From positions 372,001 through 436,000 of the forward strand of contig NCEU01000007.1 of the NCBI GenBank assembly GCA_002280855.1: a stretch of DNA of 64,000 nt, written 5' to 3'. The notes below the pieces were generated by a model. It was not told the DNA's origin. It worked only from the letters and a program-made list of their open reading frames with translations, and ran no database searches. Below, piece by piece: positions 55,212 to 64,000 of the stretch (position 1 is the stretch's first letter; every line of letters starts with the position of its first letter). This stretch comes from Sphingomonadales bacterium 32-65-25. GTDB taxonomy: Bacteria; Pseudomonadota; Alphaproteobacteria; Sphingomonadales; Sphingomonadaceae. The translations under genes were made by a program, and so were the position numbers.

Positions 55212-58200
55212 TGTTTGAGAAAAATATGCTGCAATCGAATTTTGTAGAGAACCCGGCGCCCGCTCGGGCGTTTGGCCTGAAGCGAGCGTTCCTGGCCAGT
55301 AGCGCGCTTTCTCTCATCCTGGTTTCTCCTGCTGCGGCACAAAACCTGCCTTCGGGCGGGGTCGTTGCGTCTGGCGGTGCGGTTATTTCGCAGACCGGAT
55401 CGGCGATGAACATCGTCCAATCGACCAACAAGGCCGTGGTCAATTGGCAGTCGTTTGATATTTCTGCTGGTTCGAGCGTAAAATTCACACTGCCGGACAG
55501 CGCGTCAATTACGCTGAACCGGGTCGTTGGTGATGACCCGAGCAAGATTTTTGGTTCGTTGACATCGAACGGGCAGATTTTCCTGCTCAACCCGAATGGT
55601 GTGTTGTTTGGCGCTACCAGCCGTATCAATGCGGCCGGAATTGTCGCCAGTACGCTTTCATTGTCGGATGATGATTTCAACGCCGGTCGCTACGTCTTCA
55701 AGAAGAATGGCTCCGACGCCGCCGTTACCAATGAAGGTGAGATTGTTGTAACCGGCTATGCCGCGTTGCTGGCGTCAACCGTGCGCAACGAGGGTCTCAT
55801 ATCGGCCCGCATGGGCACAGTCGCGCTTGCAGGCGGCGATGTGCTGACGCTTGATCTTGCCGGCAACAGCCTCGTGTCGGTGCAGGTCGATGCCGCTGTG
55901 GTTGACCAGCTGGTTGAAAATCGTGGCATGATTGCAGCCCAGGATGGGCGGGTTATCATGACCTTGTCATCCGAACGCAGGCTGGTGGACAGCGCCATCG
56001 CTTCAAAGCTGCAGCAGGCTCAGGCGATTGTTGATTCCGGCAATGGCCGAACCAACCGGATTGTCGCCGGCGGTCAGATTGAGGCAGCTTCGGTCAAGAT
56101 TGAAGGCGGCCTTACCGGCCGCGTTGAAGCAAGCGGTTCTGTTTCCGTACAGAATCTGTCCGGACTTGGTGGACAGATCGACATCACCGGTGGCGATTTG
56201 GTCATCGCTGATACCGCCAAAATTGACGCGTCCGGCCGTTCCGGTGGCGGCGCGATCAACATTGGCGGCGGCTTCCAGGGGGCAGACGCAGGCCTTCTCA
56301 ATGCCCGCACCACGGTGGTTGCAGCGGGTGCTTCAATCTCTGCCGACGCATTGAATGCCGGTGACGGCGGCAATGTGGTCGTGTGGTCGGACAAGGCAAC
56401 GCGGTACGCGGGCAATATTTCCGCGCGCGGCGGCGCGGCTGGCGGGAATGGCGGCTTTGCAGAAGTCTCCGGCAAGAAGTTCCTCGATTTCACGGGCAGT
56501 GTGAACCTGCGGGCGCCCATGGGCCTTGCGGGGACTTTGCTGCTTGATCCTTATAATCTCACAATTTCCACTTCCAGCAGCTCTAATGTTACCGGCACTG
56601 ACGCCACGGGTGACGATTCCGTCCTGGCCGTTTCGGCCTTGGTTGCCGCGCTCGATGCCGGCAACGTCGTTGTAACGACCGGGACGAACGGAACGCAGGA
56701 TGGCAATATCACCGTTGCCAATGCCATCAGCTGGCTGTCCGAAAATACGCTGACGCTGCGGGCTGCGAAGAATATTGGGATCAACGCCAATATCCTCGGT
56801 CTGTCTGGCTCGCTGGTGCTTGAAGCGGGCTACTTGCCTGACGGGACGGCGCAATCGACGGGTATCATCAACCTTGCGTCGGGCAAATCAATCCGCATGC
56901 TGTCGGGCAGCCTGACCGCGTCCGCCGTCCAAGACATTGTCTTTAACGGTTCCGTCCAGTCGCAAGCCGCGTCGTCGCTGACCGCGGGTGGCGGTATTCT
57001 GGCGTTCAATACCGCCAACATCTTTTCGGCTGGCGTGGCGGTTACTTCGGGGGCTTCAGGCGGAATCTCTCTGAAGGCAACAGGCAATACCGAGCTTAAG
57101 GCAGTTAGCGCCGGAAGCGGCGGCGTCGATATCGATATTGCCGGCAGCATCACGAGCACAGCAAGTTTCATGTCGGCCGGCACGGTCTCGATCACGACCA
57201 CGACCGGCTCTGACGGAAACATCGACTTAACAGGCGCCTTCTCATCTTCTGGCCTGGTCACGCTTTCGGCGGACAAGCCGGGCTTTATTCGCATCAACAA
57301 TATCACGAATGATACGACATTCAGTTCGATTTCTGGTGGTGGCGCCATTACGCTCACCAGCGCAGCAAACATTATCACGCTTGGCTCAACCGGTCAGGCG
57401 ATCACTGGCGTTGGCGGCGACGCTGGTCAGGCGAGCGGTCTGGTCTCGATTTCGGCCACTGCCGTCAATATCGCCACGTCGATCGTGACGGCCGGCGGTA
57501 ATATCAGCATCACGTCAACATCGGGCGCAGTAACGGCCAGTACGGGCGCCAATATCACAACCACGGCGAATGCGAATACGGGCACGACCTCTGGGTCGGT
57601 CAGCATTTCCGGCGCTTCAGGCGTGGAGCTGAACAATATCGTAACCACAGGTGCCGCCAATAATCAGGCATCGGGAAGTAACGCTGCAACGGTCAACGTC
57701 ACCTCATCGGCTGGTAATGTTTCGGTTTTTGCAATCACGACCTCGGGCGGCCAGCCGCAGCGCGTGGATGCCGGCGGAGTCGGCTTGGATAACGGCGGGA
57801 ACGCCGCGTCCATCACGCTGACAACATCGGGTGCCAACAGGACCATCCTGCGCGGAAACTTGACGGCAATTGGCGGAAATTTCAGCGGAACAAGTACGGC
57901 CGCCCAAGGCCTGGGTGGCAATATCCTGACCAATGGTGCGGTCACGCTTGCTGATCACATCAGTCTCGATACCGGTGCGACGACGGGCTATGTGTTCTTG
58001 CTTGGCACAGTCGATTCTGAATCGTCTGCGGCTGCGGATCGCAAGGCGCTCACGATCAATGCGGGTGCCGGTAATGTTCGTCTGGGTGGCGCGATTGGCC
58101 AGACGAATTCCATCTACTCGCTTGATGTCAGCACCGCCGTCACAACGGATATCTTTGCCAGCATAAAAACCGATGGCAGTACGGCGCTTTCCGGCAGGAC

Positions 58201-61200
58201 AACGGGCATTCGAATTGGCACATCGACGAAGCTTAACTTCGGCAATCTGACAACCGAGAGCAACAATACGCCGGTGGTCATTGATACCAGCGGCGGCGAT
58301 GGCGTCTTCACGCTCAACAACGGCGTTTACAGCACGATCACCGCGGAAATGCATGCGCCGGTCGTCTTCACGCGCGGCACTAATCAGGTCTACCTGAACT
58401 CGACGCTCTTCAGTACGGTCGGCGAATACAACAACCTCACGTTCAACACGGCCAGCGGATCCGGCGGCGCGGTCACCGTGATCAGCACCATCGGCGGTGG
58501 CACGCAGGGCAACACATCTGGGCTGGGCGATATATCGCTGTCCAGCGTCAGCAACCTCAGCTTCCAAGCCGGTATTTCAGCCAAGAGCCTTGTGTCGCTG
58601 GGCGGTACAGGATCGATCACGCTTGCGACCAACGGTGGCACCGCTCAGCATTACAGCGGCGCAAGTGGGCTTCAGGTTTCTTCAAGCTCTGGCTCTGCTC
58701 TGTCGGTAAACATGAACGCAACGCTCACGCAGAGCGGTGCGCCGGTTTCGGTGGCGACAACTGCTGCCGGTGTGCAACTGACGATCAGCGGCACAACGAC
58801 GACTGCTGGTGGCGCAGTGACGATTTCCACGAAGGGGTTGCTGCAGGCCACGCAGAACAACAGCAGCATCTTTACGTCCAACGGGGCCATCACGCTGACG
58901 GGCCTTGGCGGCATCAACAATCAGTCTTTTTCGTCAACGAGTTCTTATAATGCCGGTTCCGGCAAGATCCGCATGTTCGGCGGTGGCAACAACATCAACC
59001 AATTTGCGCTCTTGACGTCAACCAATGCCGATACAGATGGCACGCCCGCTGTTCTTGTAACCGATGCGGCGGCGGTCAACCTTTTCACAGTTAATTCGAA
59101 CGCAAATAGTCGCGGTGTTGGCACGCTTCAGGTTGGCATTGTCGCTTCTGATACCTCAGTTGCGCCTGCGCAAAGCGTTGGCGCGGGCGGCTCGTTGGCA
59201 TTGTTGGCAACCGATCTGCGCCTGCGCACGAGCCAGGCTCTGAAGCTCGCATTCACAGGCGACGAGAGCGCCAACAGCTTTGTCATCACCGGTACCGATG
59301 TCGACGGCAACGCCCAGTCTGAAACAGTCGCCGGAGCATCTGCTGCGAGTGTTACTACGACCAAATTGTACAAGACGATCGCCAGCGTTGTCGCCACAAA
59401 TGCGACTGCCGCTAATGTGTCTGTCGGTCTTGCAGTCTCTGATACGATTTCGGGCGCACTGTCTCAGCCAAATAATCCGGCCAATCAGATTGGCACCATC
59501 GACATCGCCAACTTGTCAGCGTCGTCCGCAAGTTCGATTTCCATCACATCATCCTCCAACAAAATTGATACGCTGGCGAGTTTCGACGTTGGCAACAGCC
59601 TGACCGTGAAGGCCGTGGGCCATACGGCGGGTATGGCGCTGACCGGCAATGTGACGGCGACGTCGATCGATATCGGGACCGGAAACGGCGCGCTCATCCT
59701 TGGAAACTTCAATATTACGGGCACGTCGGGCAGCGTAACGCTCACTGGCCTTGGCATTACGCAGGGCGCATCATCGACAATCTCCGCCTCTAGCCAGGTC
59801 AATCTTTTTGGTTACGATTATAACAATGGTTACAACCGCGGCGTAATCAACCTTCTCGGGAACATCGTTGCCGGAGACACTTCGAACTCGTCGGTTGGAA
59901 TTCATGGTTTCACGAACGTCTTTCTCGGTAACATTACGGCCGGCACTGCTGCTTCCCGAGGCGGCTTTACAATGGGTCAGGATGGCGCGTACCGCGTCAA
60001 TAATCAAGGAAACAATGACCACTTTAAATGGTTTACGGGTTCCATTTCGCAGAATGCGAATACAGCTTTAAAAGTTGGCTATCTTCATATTCGCTCGCGC
60101 GACGCCAGCGCCGGCAGCGGCACGATTAACCTGACCAACCCGAACAATGAATTCCGGGCAGTCGATCGCATCGTTCGCTATGGGTCCTTCTCGATTTTTG
60201 ATGCTGACACGGAAGGCAACAATCTGGTCCTCCAGAGCAGCCTTCATGAAGGCAGCAATCAATCCGCCATAAAAATCAAGACCATGGGCGCTTTGGCAGT
60301 CAATGGTATTGATATGCAAGGCTGGGGTGTGATTCTTGAGGGGTCTTCGATTACGTCCAGTGCAAATATCTGGTCGGGTGTTGGTGACTTAATATTGCGT
60401 CCGAATGGCGGGAACGTAACGCTGTCGGGAACGCAGCGTTCAAATTCATCGGCGCAAAGTTATTATATTCAGAATTCCAATAATGTTCAGCTCGGTTTCA
60501 CAGAGAATAATTTCTCCAGGCTTCAGTTTGGTGCGGATTCAGTAACGGCGGCCGTTTCTGCAAGTCAGGAAGTTTCTGATCAAGGAGGGGCGCTGTCCAT
60601 CAACGGGACGGCAGCGGCAAGCAGCCTGGCGTCTTCTGTCACCGGCAACCGCATCATTATAACGAGCGGCGCTGATGACAGCGCGCGGACGTTTACCGTG
60701 ACCGGCACCGACATGTTCGGACGCGCTTTGACCGAAACGATCACGGGCGCCAATGCGGCGGCGGCATCGGGCAGTAAGTATTTCTCGACGGTCACGTCTG
60801 TTTCCGCCGGCACTGGGAACAGTTCCTCGGTTGCCGTTGGCTGGGCGACAGAAAGCGTTGCCGGGAACGTCACGCAGCAGAACGATGTCGATTTGACGGC
60901 GTTGTCCGGCAAAGTGGGCGGTTCAATCACGCTGGACCGATCCGCCAACAGCTTCAATTCCGTGACGAACTTGACCGCTGGCGGTGCGATCAGTCTCCGG
61001 ACGGACAATGTTCTTACCGTTTCAGGCGCGCTCATCTCGACAACGGGTGCCATGACCCTGATGAGCAACTCCACGCAGACCGTGAGTTCGACAGGTTCGG
61101 TGACGGCGGATGGCAACATCGCGATGACATCGACGGGGAGTGCCATCTCAATTGCAGGCGCGGTGACGTCGAACGCGGGCGCGATTACCCTTCAGACCAA

Positions 61201-64000
61201 CAACTCCAACGGCACAATCAGTGTGACGTCGGCGGGATCTGTCAGAACGCTTGGCACCACTCAGGCCCTGACGATCAACGGCTTCCGCGGTATCACGATT
61301 GACGGCGCGCTCACCACGACGGGCAATATCTCGATCTCGACCGCCTATACGACGAACGCGACCGGAGCATTCTCCAACACCGGCGCCATTACGTCGTCAG
61401 GCACGTCGTCGTCTGTTGTCATCACCACGTTCCAGGGTCAGACCCTGACCGTTGGTGGCGCAATCTCCGCAGCGGGCAGCATGCAGCTTCTCGCCGGCGG
61501 GACCTTTTCCAGCACTTCAGCCGGTGTCTTGTCCACTGGCGAATCGGGTTCTGTTGCCATCCGGTCTGGCTATCTATTTGCCACAGCAAACACCTATAGC
61601 GTTAATCTTGCCGGCAATCTCACCGCGGGTTCGGGCGGCGTGCAGTTCTATTCGAACGACAAGATCACGCAGACTGCCGGCGTCATCACCAGCACGGGCA
61701 ACCTTGTTGGGATCAACGCCAATGGTGGGACGCCGGTGTTTGCCGCACCATCGGCGCAGGGCAACATTACCCTGAACCAGAACAACCAGGTCGCCGGGAT
61801 CGGGCCATTCTACATCAAGGGTGAGAATGGCGACAGCGACTTCAGCCTCAACAACACGGGCGGCGGCCTGCGGATTGCCGGCGATATCAGCACATCCAAT
61901 GGCAGCGTGACCCTGAAGACCGCTGGCGGTTTGCTCGATCTGCAATCGTTCAACATCAAGGCCGGCGAATTTCTCGTCAATGGCGGCGGCAACATCACCT
62001 TGTCTGGCCGGGGGATCAATCAAAGCCTTGGAACGATCAACGCCAACGGCTCGATCAGTGGCAGCGTGGCAGGCGATGGCACGGCCGGCGGCAAGATATC
62101 GCTGACGGGCCATGATGGCACCGCTTCGGGCAGCATCACGCTCAACGGTACGCTCAGCACGCTCAATAACACGACCACCGCGATCACCATTCGCGGGACG
62201 AGCAATCTGACGCTTCCCAGCATCGTTGTTCCCAACGGAACCCTGATTCTGGGGGACGATACAGCGACCATCGGCCTGATCACGGGGAATATTTCGCAGG
62301 CCAGTGCGACGACGGTCAACGCCAAGGCGATGACCCTTGGCACAGACACCAACGCAATTGGTGGCTCCGTTATCCTGACCAATTCCGGAAACAAGTTCGT
62401 AAGCCTTGGCGTCTCCAAGGTCGGCGATGTTGCTGGGACGCAATATGATCTGGATATTGCCGATTCTACCGCCGGTCTTTCGTTCGATGGCGCGGTAACA
62501 AGCGCCGGCGGTGTTCGGATCACAACCACGAAAACCGGGACGGATGCGTCGGGCGTTCTCGCCATCGGCGGCAATTCCGTCACGGCGCAAGGCGATATTT
62601 TTCTTGCTGGCGCAACGGTAACCCAGTCTTCGGCCAGCACGATCAATGCCGGCAGCGGTGCCATCCTCGTCAATGGTGGCGGTGGCTCGGCGAGCAACAG
62701 CATCACACTGAGCGGGACTGTCATCACCACCAGTTCCAGCGCGGCGGCAATCCAGATTGTCGATGCTGCGAACACGACCGTCAATATCGTTACCGCGGCC
62801 AGCGGTGGCGTGGTTCTTGGCACAACTGCGGCGCCGCTGTCGGGTACGGTCTCACAGACCGCAACGACGGGGCTTATCCGCGCTGCCACGCTCACAGGCT
62901 CTGCCGGGGTGCTGACGGCGAATAACGTTCGTATCGATAATCTTGGTACGCTGACAACGACAGGCGCGCTGTCGTTGAAGGACATTGGCGGCACAGGGAC
63001 TGCTGGTCTCGCCGTCACAGGCACGGTTACCGCCGGCGCCGCATCGACGATCGAGACAACAGACGGTGCATTGAGCATCGGCGGCCAGACGCTGAATGTT
63101 GCCGGGTTTAACCTTGTGCTCAAGGGCGTCGGCATCAGCCAGACAGCGGCTTCTGCGGTCTATGCTTCGACGGCTGATATCAACGCGGGCGCGTCGACCA
63201 TCGATTTGGCAAGCGAACTGAACAACTTCAGCGGCCAGGTGACGCTCAACAGCACGGGGGCTTCGGTCAGCATTGCCGATATCAACCAGCTGAGCTTGAA
63301 CTCCCTGACCGGCAAGCTGGCCAGCACCACGTCCATCAGTGCCATTGCGGGCACCAATTTGGTGCTGACGCCCGAAGATTTGACCACAACAACAGGCAAC
63401 ATCTACTTCCAGTCGAAAAATGGTGATCTGTCGACGCCGGGCAACCTGACCACAGGGGCGGGCAGCATCACGCTGGTCGCCAACTTCGGCTCCGCGACAA
63501 CGGGTGATACGCAAGTCAACAACACGATCACCACGACATCGGGCAATGTTCTCATCACCGCTGACCGTGAGGTCAACCTGGCGAAGAGCATCCTGTCGAC
63601 ATCGGGCAACATCACCGTATCCGGTCAGACGATCACCCACTCGACCGGGTCATCGACAGACATCCTCAAGCTCAAGACCGGATCATCCGGGAACATAGCG
63701 GTGAGCGCAACGGAGCCCGGCGGGCTTACGATGGGCCCGTTCTACTATTATGAATCCGGGACTGGATCGATATCCGTTGCAGCAGGCGGGACAATCCGCC
63801 TGTCCAATATCACAAGTGGTGGCCTGCTCGATATCAGCGGTGTCGGACTCATTGAACAGTATAATGGCGCGGCGATTAGCGTTTCTCAGATCAGTGTGAC
63901 CGCACGCGACAATGCCACGGCTGGTTCTGGCTCTATTATGCTTGCCAACCTTGCCAATGATGCCGGGACGGTAAAACTTGTTACCCGCAATAACGCCAAC
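55211..64000 (+). CDS. Giant filamentous-haemagglutinin-like exoprotein (TpsA), partial at right edge
   Basis: The frame opens at the ATG overlapping the tpsB stop and is still open at base 64000, giving 2930 codons. An extended signal peptide ends near LVSPAAAQ (about residue 47). The TPS/haemagglutination-activity domain follows, with VNWQSFDISAGSSVKF and the diagnostic NPNGVLFGATSRINAAG (residues 132-148). From about residue 450 the protein is a long, Ser/Thr/Gly/Asn-rich right-handed beta-helix of short repeats such as GNISIST and GAITL. It should be exported by the adjacent transporter and act in adhesion, biofilm formation or contact-dependent competition; the C-terminal effector or anchor region is outside the window. 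T-ending codons are more common here than in the housekeeping genes. Confidence 0.93.
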   Translation, partial: MFEKNMLQSNFVENPAPARAFGLKRAFLASSALSLILVSPAAAQNLPSGGVVASGGAVISQTGSAMNIVQSTNKAVVNWQSFDISAGSSVKFTLPDSASITLNRVVGDDPSKIFGSLTSNGQIFLLNPNGVLFGATSRINAAGIVASTLSLSDDDFNAGRYVFKKNGSDAAVTNEGEIVVTGYAALLASTVRNEGLISARMGTVALAGGDVLTLDLAGNSLVSVQVDAAVVDQLVENRGMIAAQDGRVIMTLSSERRLVDSAIASKLQQAQAIVDSGNGRTNRIVAGGQIEAASVKIEGGLTGRVEASGSVSVQNLSGLGGQIDITGGDLVIADTAKIDASGRSGGGAINIGGGFQGADAGLLNARTTVVAAGASISADALNAGDGGNVVVWSDKATRYAGNISARGGAAGGNGGFAEVSGKKFLDFTGSVNLRAPMGLAGTLLLDPYNLTISTSSSSNVTGTDATGDDSVLAVSALVAALDAGNVVVTTGTNGTQDGNITVANAISWLSENTLTLRAAKNIGINANILGLSGSLVLEAGYLPDGTAQSTGIINLASGKSIRMLSGSLTASAVQDIVFNGSVQSQAASSLTAGGGILAFNTANIFSAGVAVTSGASGGISLKATGNTELKAVSAGSGGVDIDIAGSITSTASFMSAGTVSITTTTGSDGNIDLTGAFSSSGLVTLSADKPGFIRINNITNDTTFSSISGGGAITLTSAANIITLGSTGQAITGVGGDAGQASGLVSISATAVNIATSIVTAGGNISITSTSGAVTASTGANITTTANANTGTTSGSVSISGASGVELNNIVTTGAANNQASGSNAATVNVTSSAGNVSVFAITTSGGQPQRVDAGGVGLDNGGNAASITLTTSGANRTILRGNLTAIGGNFSGTSTAAQGLGGNILTNGAVTLADHISLDTGATTGYVFLLGTVDSESSAAADRKALTINAGAGNVRLGGAIGQTNSIYSLDVSTAVTTDIFASIKTDGSTALSGRTTGIRIGTSTKLNFGNLTTESNNTPVVIDTSGGDGVFTLNNGVYSTITAEMHAPVVFTRGTNQVYLNSTLFSTVGEYNNLTFNTASGSGGAVTVISTIGGGTQGNTSGLGDISLSSVSNLSFQAGISAKSLVSLGGTGSITLATNGGTAQHYSGASGLQVSSSSGSALSVNMNATLTQSGAPVSVATTAAGVQLTISGTTTTAGGAVTISTKGLLQATQNNSSIFTSNGAITLTGLGGINNQSFSSTSSYNAGSGKIRMFGGGNNINQFALLTSTNADTDGTPAVLVTDAAAVNLFTVNSNANSRGVGTLQVGIVASDTSVAPAQSVGAGGSLALLATDLRLRTSQALKLAFTGDESANSFVITGTDVDGNAQSETVAGASAASVTTTKLYKTIASVVATNATAANVSVGLAVSDTISGALSQPNNPANQIGTIDIANLSASSASSISITSSSNKIDTLASFDVGNSLTVKAVGHTAGMALTGNVTATSIDIGTGNGALILGNFNITGTSGSVTLTGLGITQGASSTISASSQVNLFGYDYNNGYNRGVINLLGNIVAGDTSNSSVGIHGFTNVFLGNITAGTAASRGGFTMGQDGAYRVNNQGNNDHFKWFTGSISQNANTALKVGYLHIRSRDASAGSGTINLTNPNNEFRAVDRIVRYGSFSIFDADTEGNNLVLQSSLHEGSNQSAIKIKTMGALAVNGIDMQGWGVILEGSSITSSANIWSGVGDLILRPNGGNVTLSGTQRSNSSAQSYYIQNSNNVQLGFTENNFSRLQFGADSVTAAVSASQEVSDQGGALSINGTAAASSLASSVTGNRIIITSGADDSARTFTVTGTDMFGRALTETITGANAAAASGSKYFSTVTSVSAGTGNSSSVAVGWATESVAGNVTQQNDVDLTALSGKVGGSITLDRSANSFNSVTNLTAGGAISLRTDNVLTVSGALISTTGAMTLMSNSTQTVSSTGSVTADGNIAMTSTGSAISIAGAVTSNAGAITLQTNNSNGTISVTSAGSVRTLGTTQALTINGFRGITIDGALTTTGNISISTAYTTNATGAFSNTGAITSSGTSSSVVITTFQGQTLTVGGAISAAGSMQLLAGGTFSSTSAGVLSTGESGSVAIRSGYLFATANTYSVNLAGNLTAGSGGVQFYSNDKITQTAGVITSTGNLVGINANGGTPVFAAPSAQGNITLNQNNQVAGIGPFYIKGENGDSDFSLNNTGGGLRIAGDISTSNGSVTLKTAGGLLDLQSFNIKAGEFLVNGGGNITLSGRGINQSLGTINANGSISGSVAGDGTAGGKISLTGHDGTASGSITLNGTLSTLNNTTTAITIRGTSNLTLPSIVVPNGTLILGDDTATIGLITGNISQASATTVNAKAMTLGTDTNAIGGSVILTNSGNKFVSLGVSKVGDVAGTQYDLDIADSTAGLSFDGAVTSAGGVRITTTKTGTDASGVLAIGGNSVTAQGDIFLAGATVTQSSASTINAGSGAILVNGGGGSASNSITLSGTVITTSSSAAAIQIVDAANTTVNIVTAASGGVVLGTTAAPLSGTVSQTATTGLIRAATLTGSAGVLTANNVRIDNLGTLTTTGALSLKDIGGTGTAGLAVTGTVTAGAASTIETTDGALSIGGQTLNVAGFNLVLKGVGISQTAASAVYASTADINAGASTIDLASELNNFSGQVTLNSTGASVSIADINQLSLNSLTGKLASTTSISAIAGTNLVLTPEDLTTTTGNIYFQSKNGDLSTPGNLTTGAGSITLVANFGSATTGDTQVNNTITTTSGNVLITADREVNLAKSILSTSGNITVSGQTITHSTGSSTDILKLKTGSSGNIAVSATEPGGLTMGPFYYYESGTGSISVAAGGTIRLSNITSGGLLDISGVGLIEQYNGAAISVSQISVTARDNATAGSGSIMLANLANDAGTVKLVTRNNAN
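59240..59437 (+). repeat. First copy of a ~65-residue module inside the TpsA protein
   Basis: The encoded segment contains FVITGTDVDGNAQSETVAG, then KLYKTIASVVA and VSVGLA. It aligns in order with the copy at 60655-60849 and differs in character from the surrounding beta-helix repeats. Confidence 0.6.
60655..60849 (+). repeat. Second copy of the ~65-residue module inside the TpsA protein
   Basis: The encoded segment contains SARTFTVTGTDMFGRALTE, then KYFSTVTSVSA and VAVGWA. About 40-45 percent of positions match the copy at 59240-59437 by eye. Similar VTGTD..G..ETVTG modules are, as I recall, common in phage structural proteins. Confidence 0.6.

Overview
The window looks like a high-GC alphaproteobacterial chromosome, most likely order Sphingomonadales. 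The grounds are an exosortase-V type exopolysaccharide locus, the rpmF-plsX-fabH-ihfA-merR gene order, two large TonB-dependent receptors, a SapC gene beside a two-partner secretion system, and a fused propionyl-CoA synthase next to a bifunctional malonyl-CoA reductase. That last pair is known from some aerobic anoxygenic phototrophs of this order (Erythrobacter sp. NAP1 relatives). The genus cannot be fixed from the sequence; a Sphingosinicellaceae- or Erythrobacteraceae-like organism is an inference.

Layout. 1-9134 is an exopolysaccharide/exosortase locus: an ATPase running off the left edge, an EpsL-like barrel, a Wza-type export protein, EpsF, an EpsG-like kinase whose C-terminus has been lost so that it reads in frame into the exosortase, EpsI, a small XrtV accessory protein on the other strand, and the priming sugar-phosphate transferase. 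9326-18432 holds pcs and mcr, overlapping by ATGA. Together they can turn malonyl-CoA into propionyl-CoA through 3-hydroxypropionate, the reductive core of the 3-hydroxypropionate bi-cycle. 18429-22246 (minus) carries parA-like, merR-like, ihfA, fabH, plsX and rpmF. 22477-26512 is recN followed by a serine hydrolase, a DoxX-like protein and an integral membrane protein. 26556-29909 has a tetR gene divergent from a TonB receptor, with a promoter-operator and a tiny ORF downstream of tetR. 29982-45000 is mostly housekeeping: ligA, prmA-hisZ, serA, serC, a class A beta-lactamase, an SDR, a LOG-family protein, an alcohol dehydrogenase, a membrane-anchored cytochrome c, pheA, rsmD and an rluB-type synthase. 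45069-51930 has a second TonB receptor, tRNA-Leu(CAA), a FadH-type reductase and an unrecognised secreted protein built of two repeated halves.

51931-64000 is accessory. A decayed IS3-family orfA and an AT-rich stretch precede sapC, a TpsB transporter and a giant TpsA adhesin that is still open at the right edge after 2930 codons. This part uses fewer G/C-ending codons than the rest and may have been acquired.

The most notable points are the pcs-mcr carbon-assimilation pair, the kinase-exosortase frame fusion, the internally duplicated secreted protein, a module repeated inside the TpsA adhesin that resembles phage structural repeats, and a palindromic operator placed exactly between the -35 and -10 of a promoter beside tetR. 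Coordinates, motifs and overlaps were read by eye; no database search was run.
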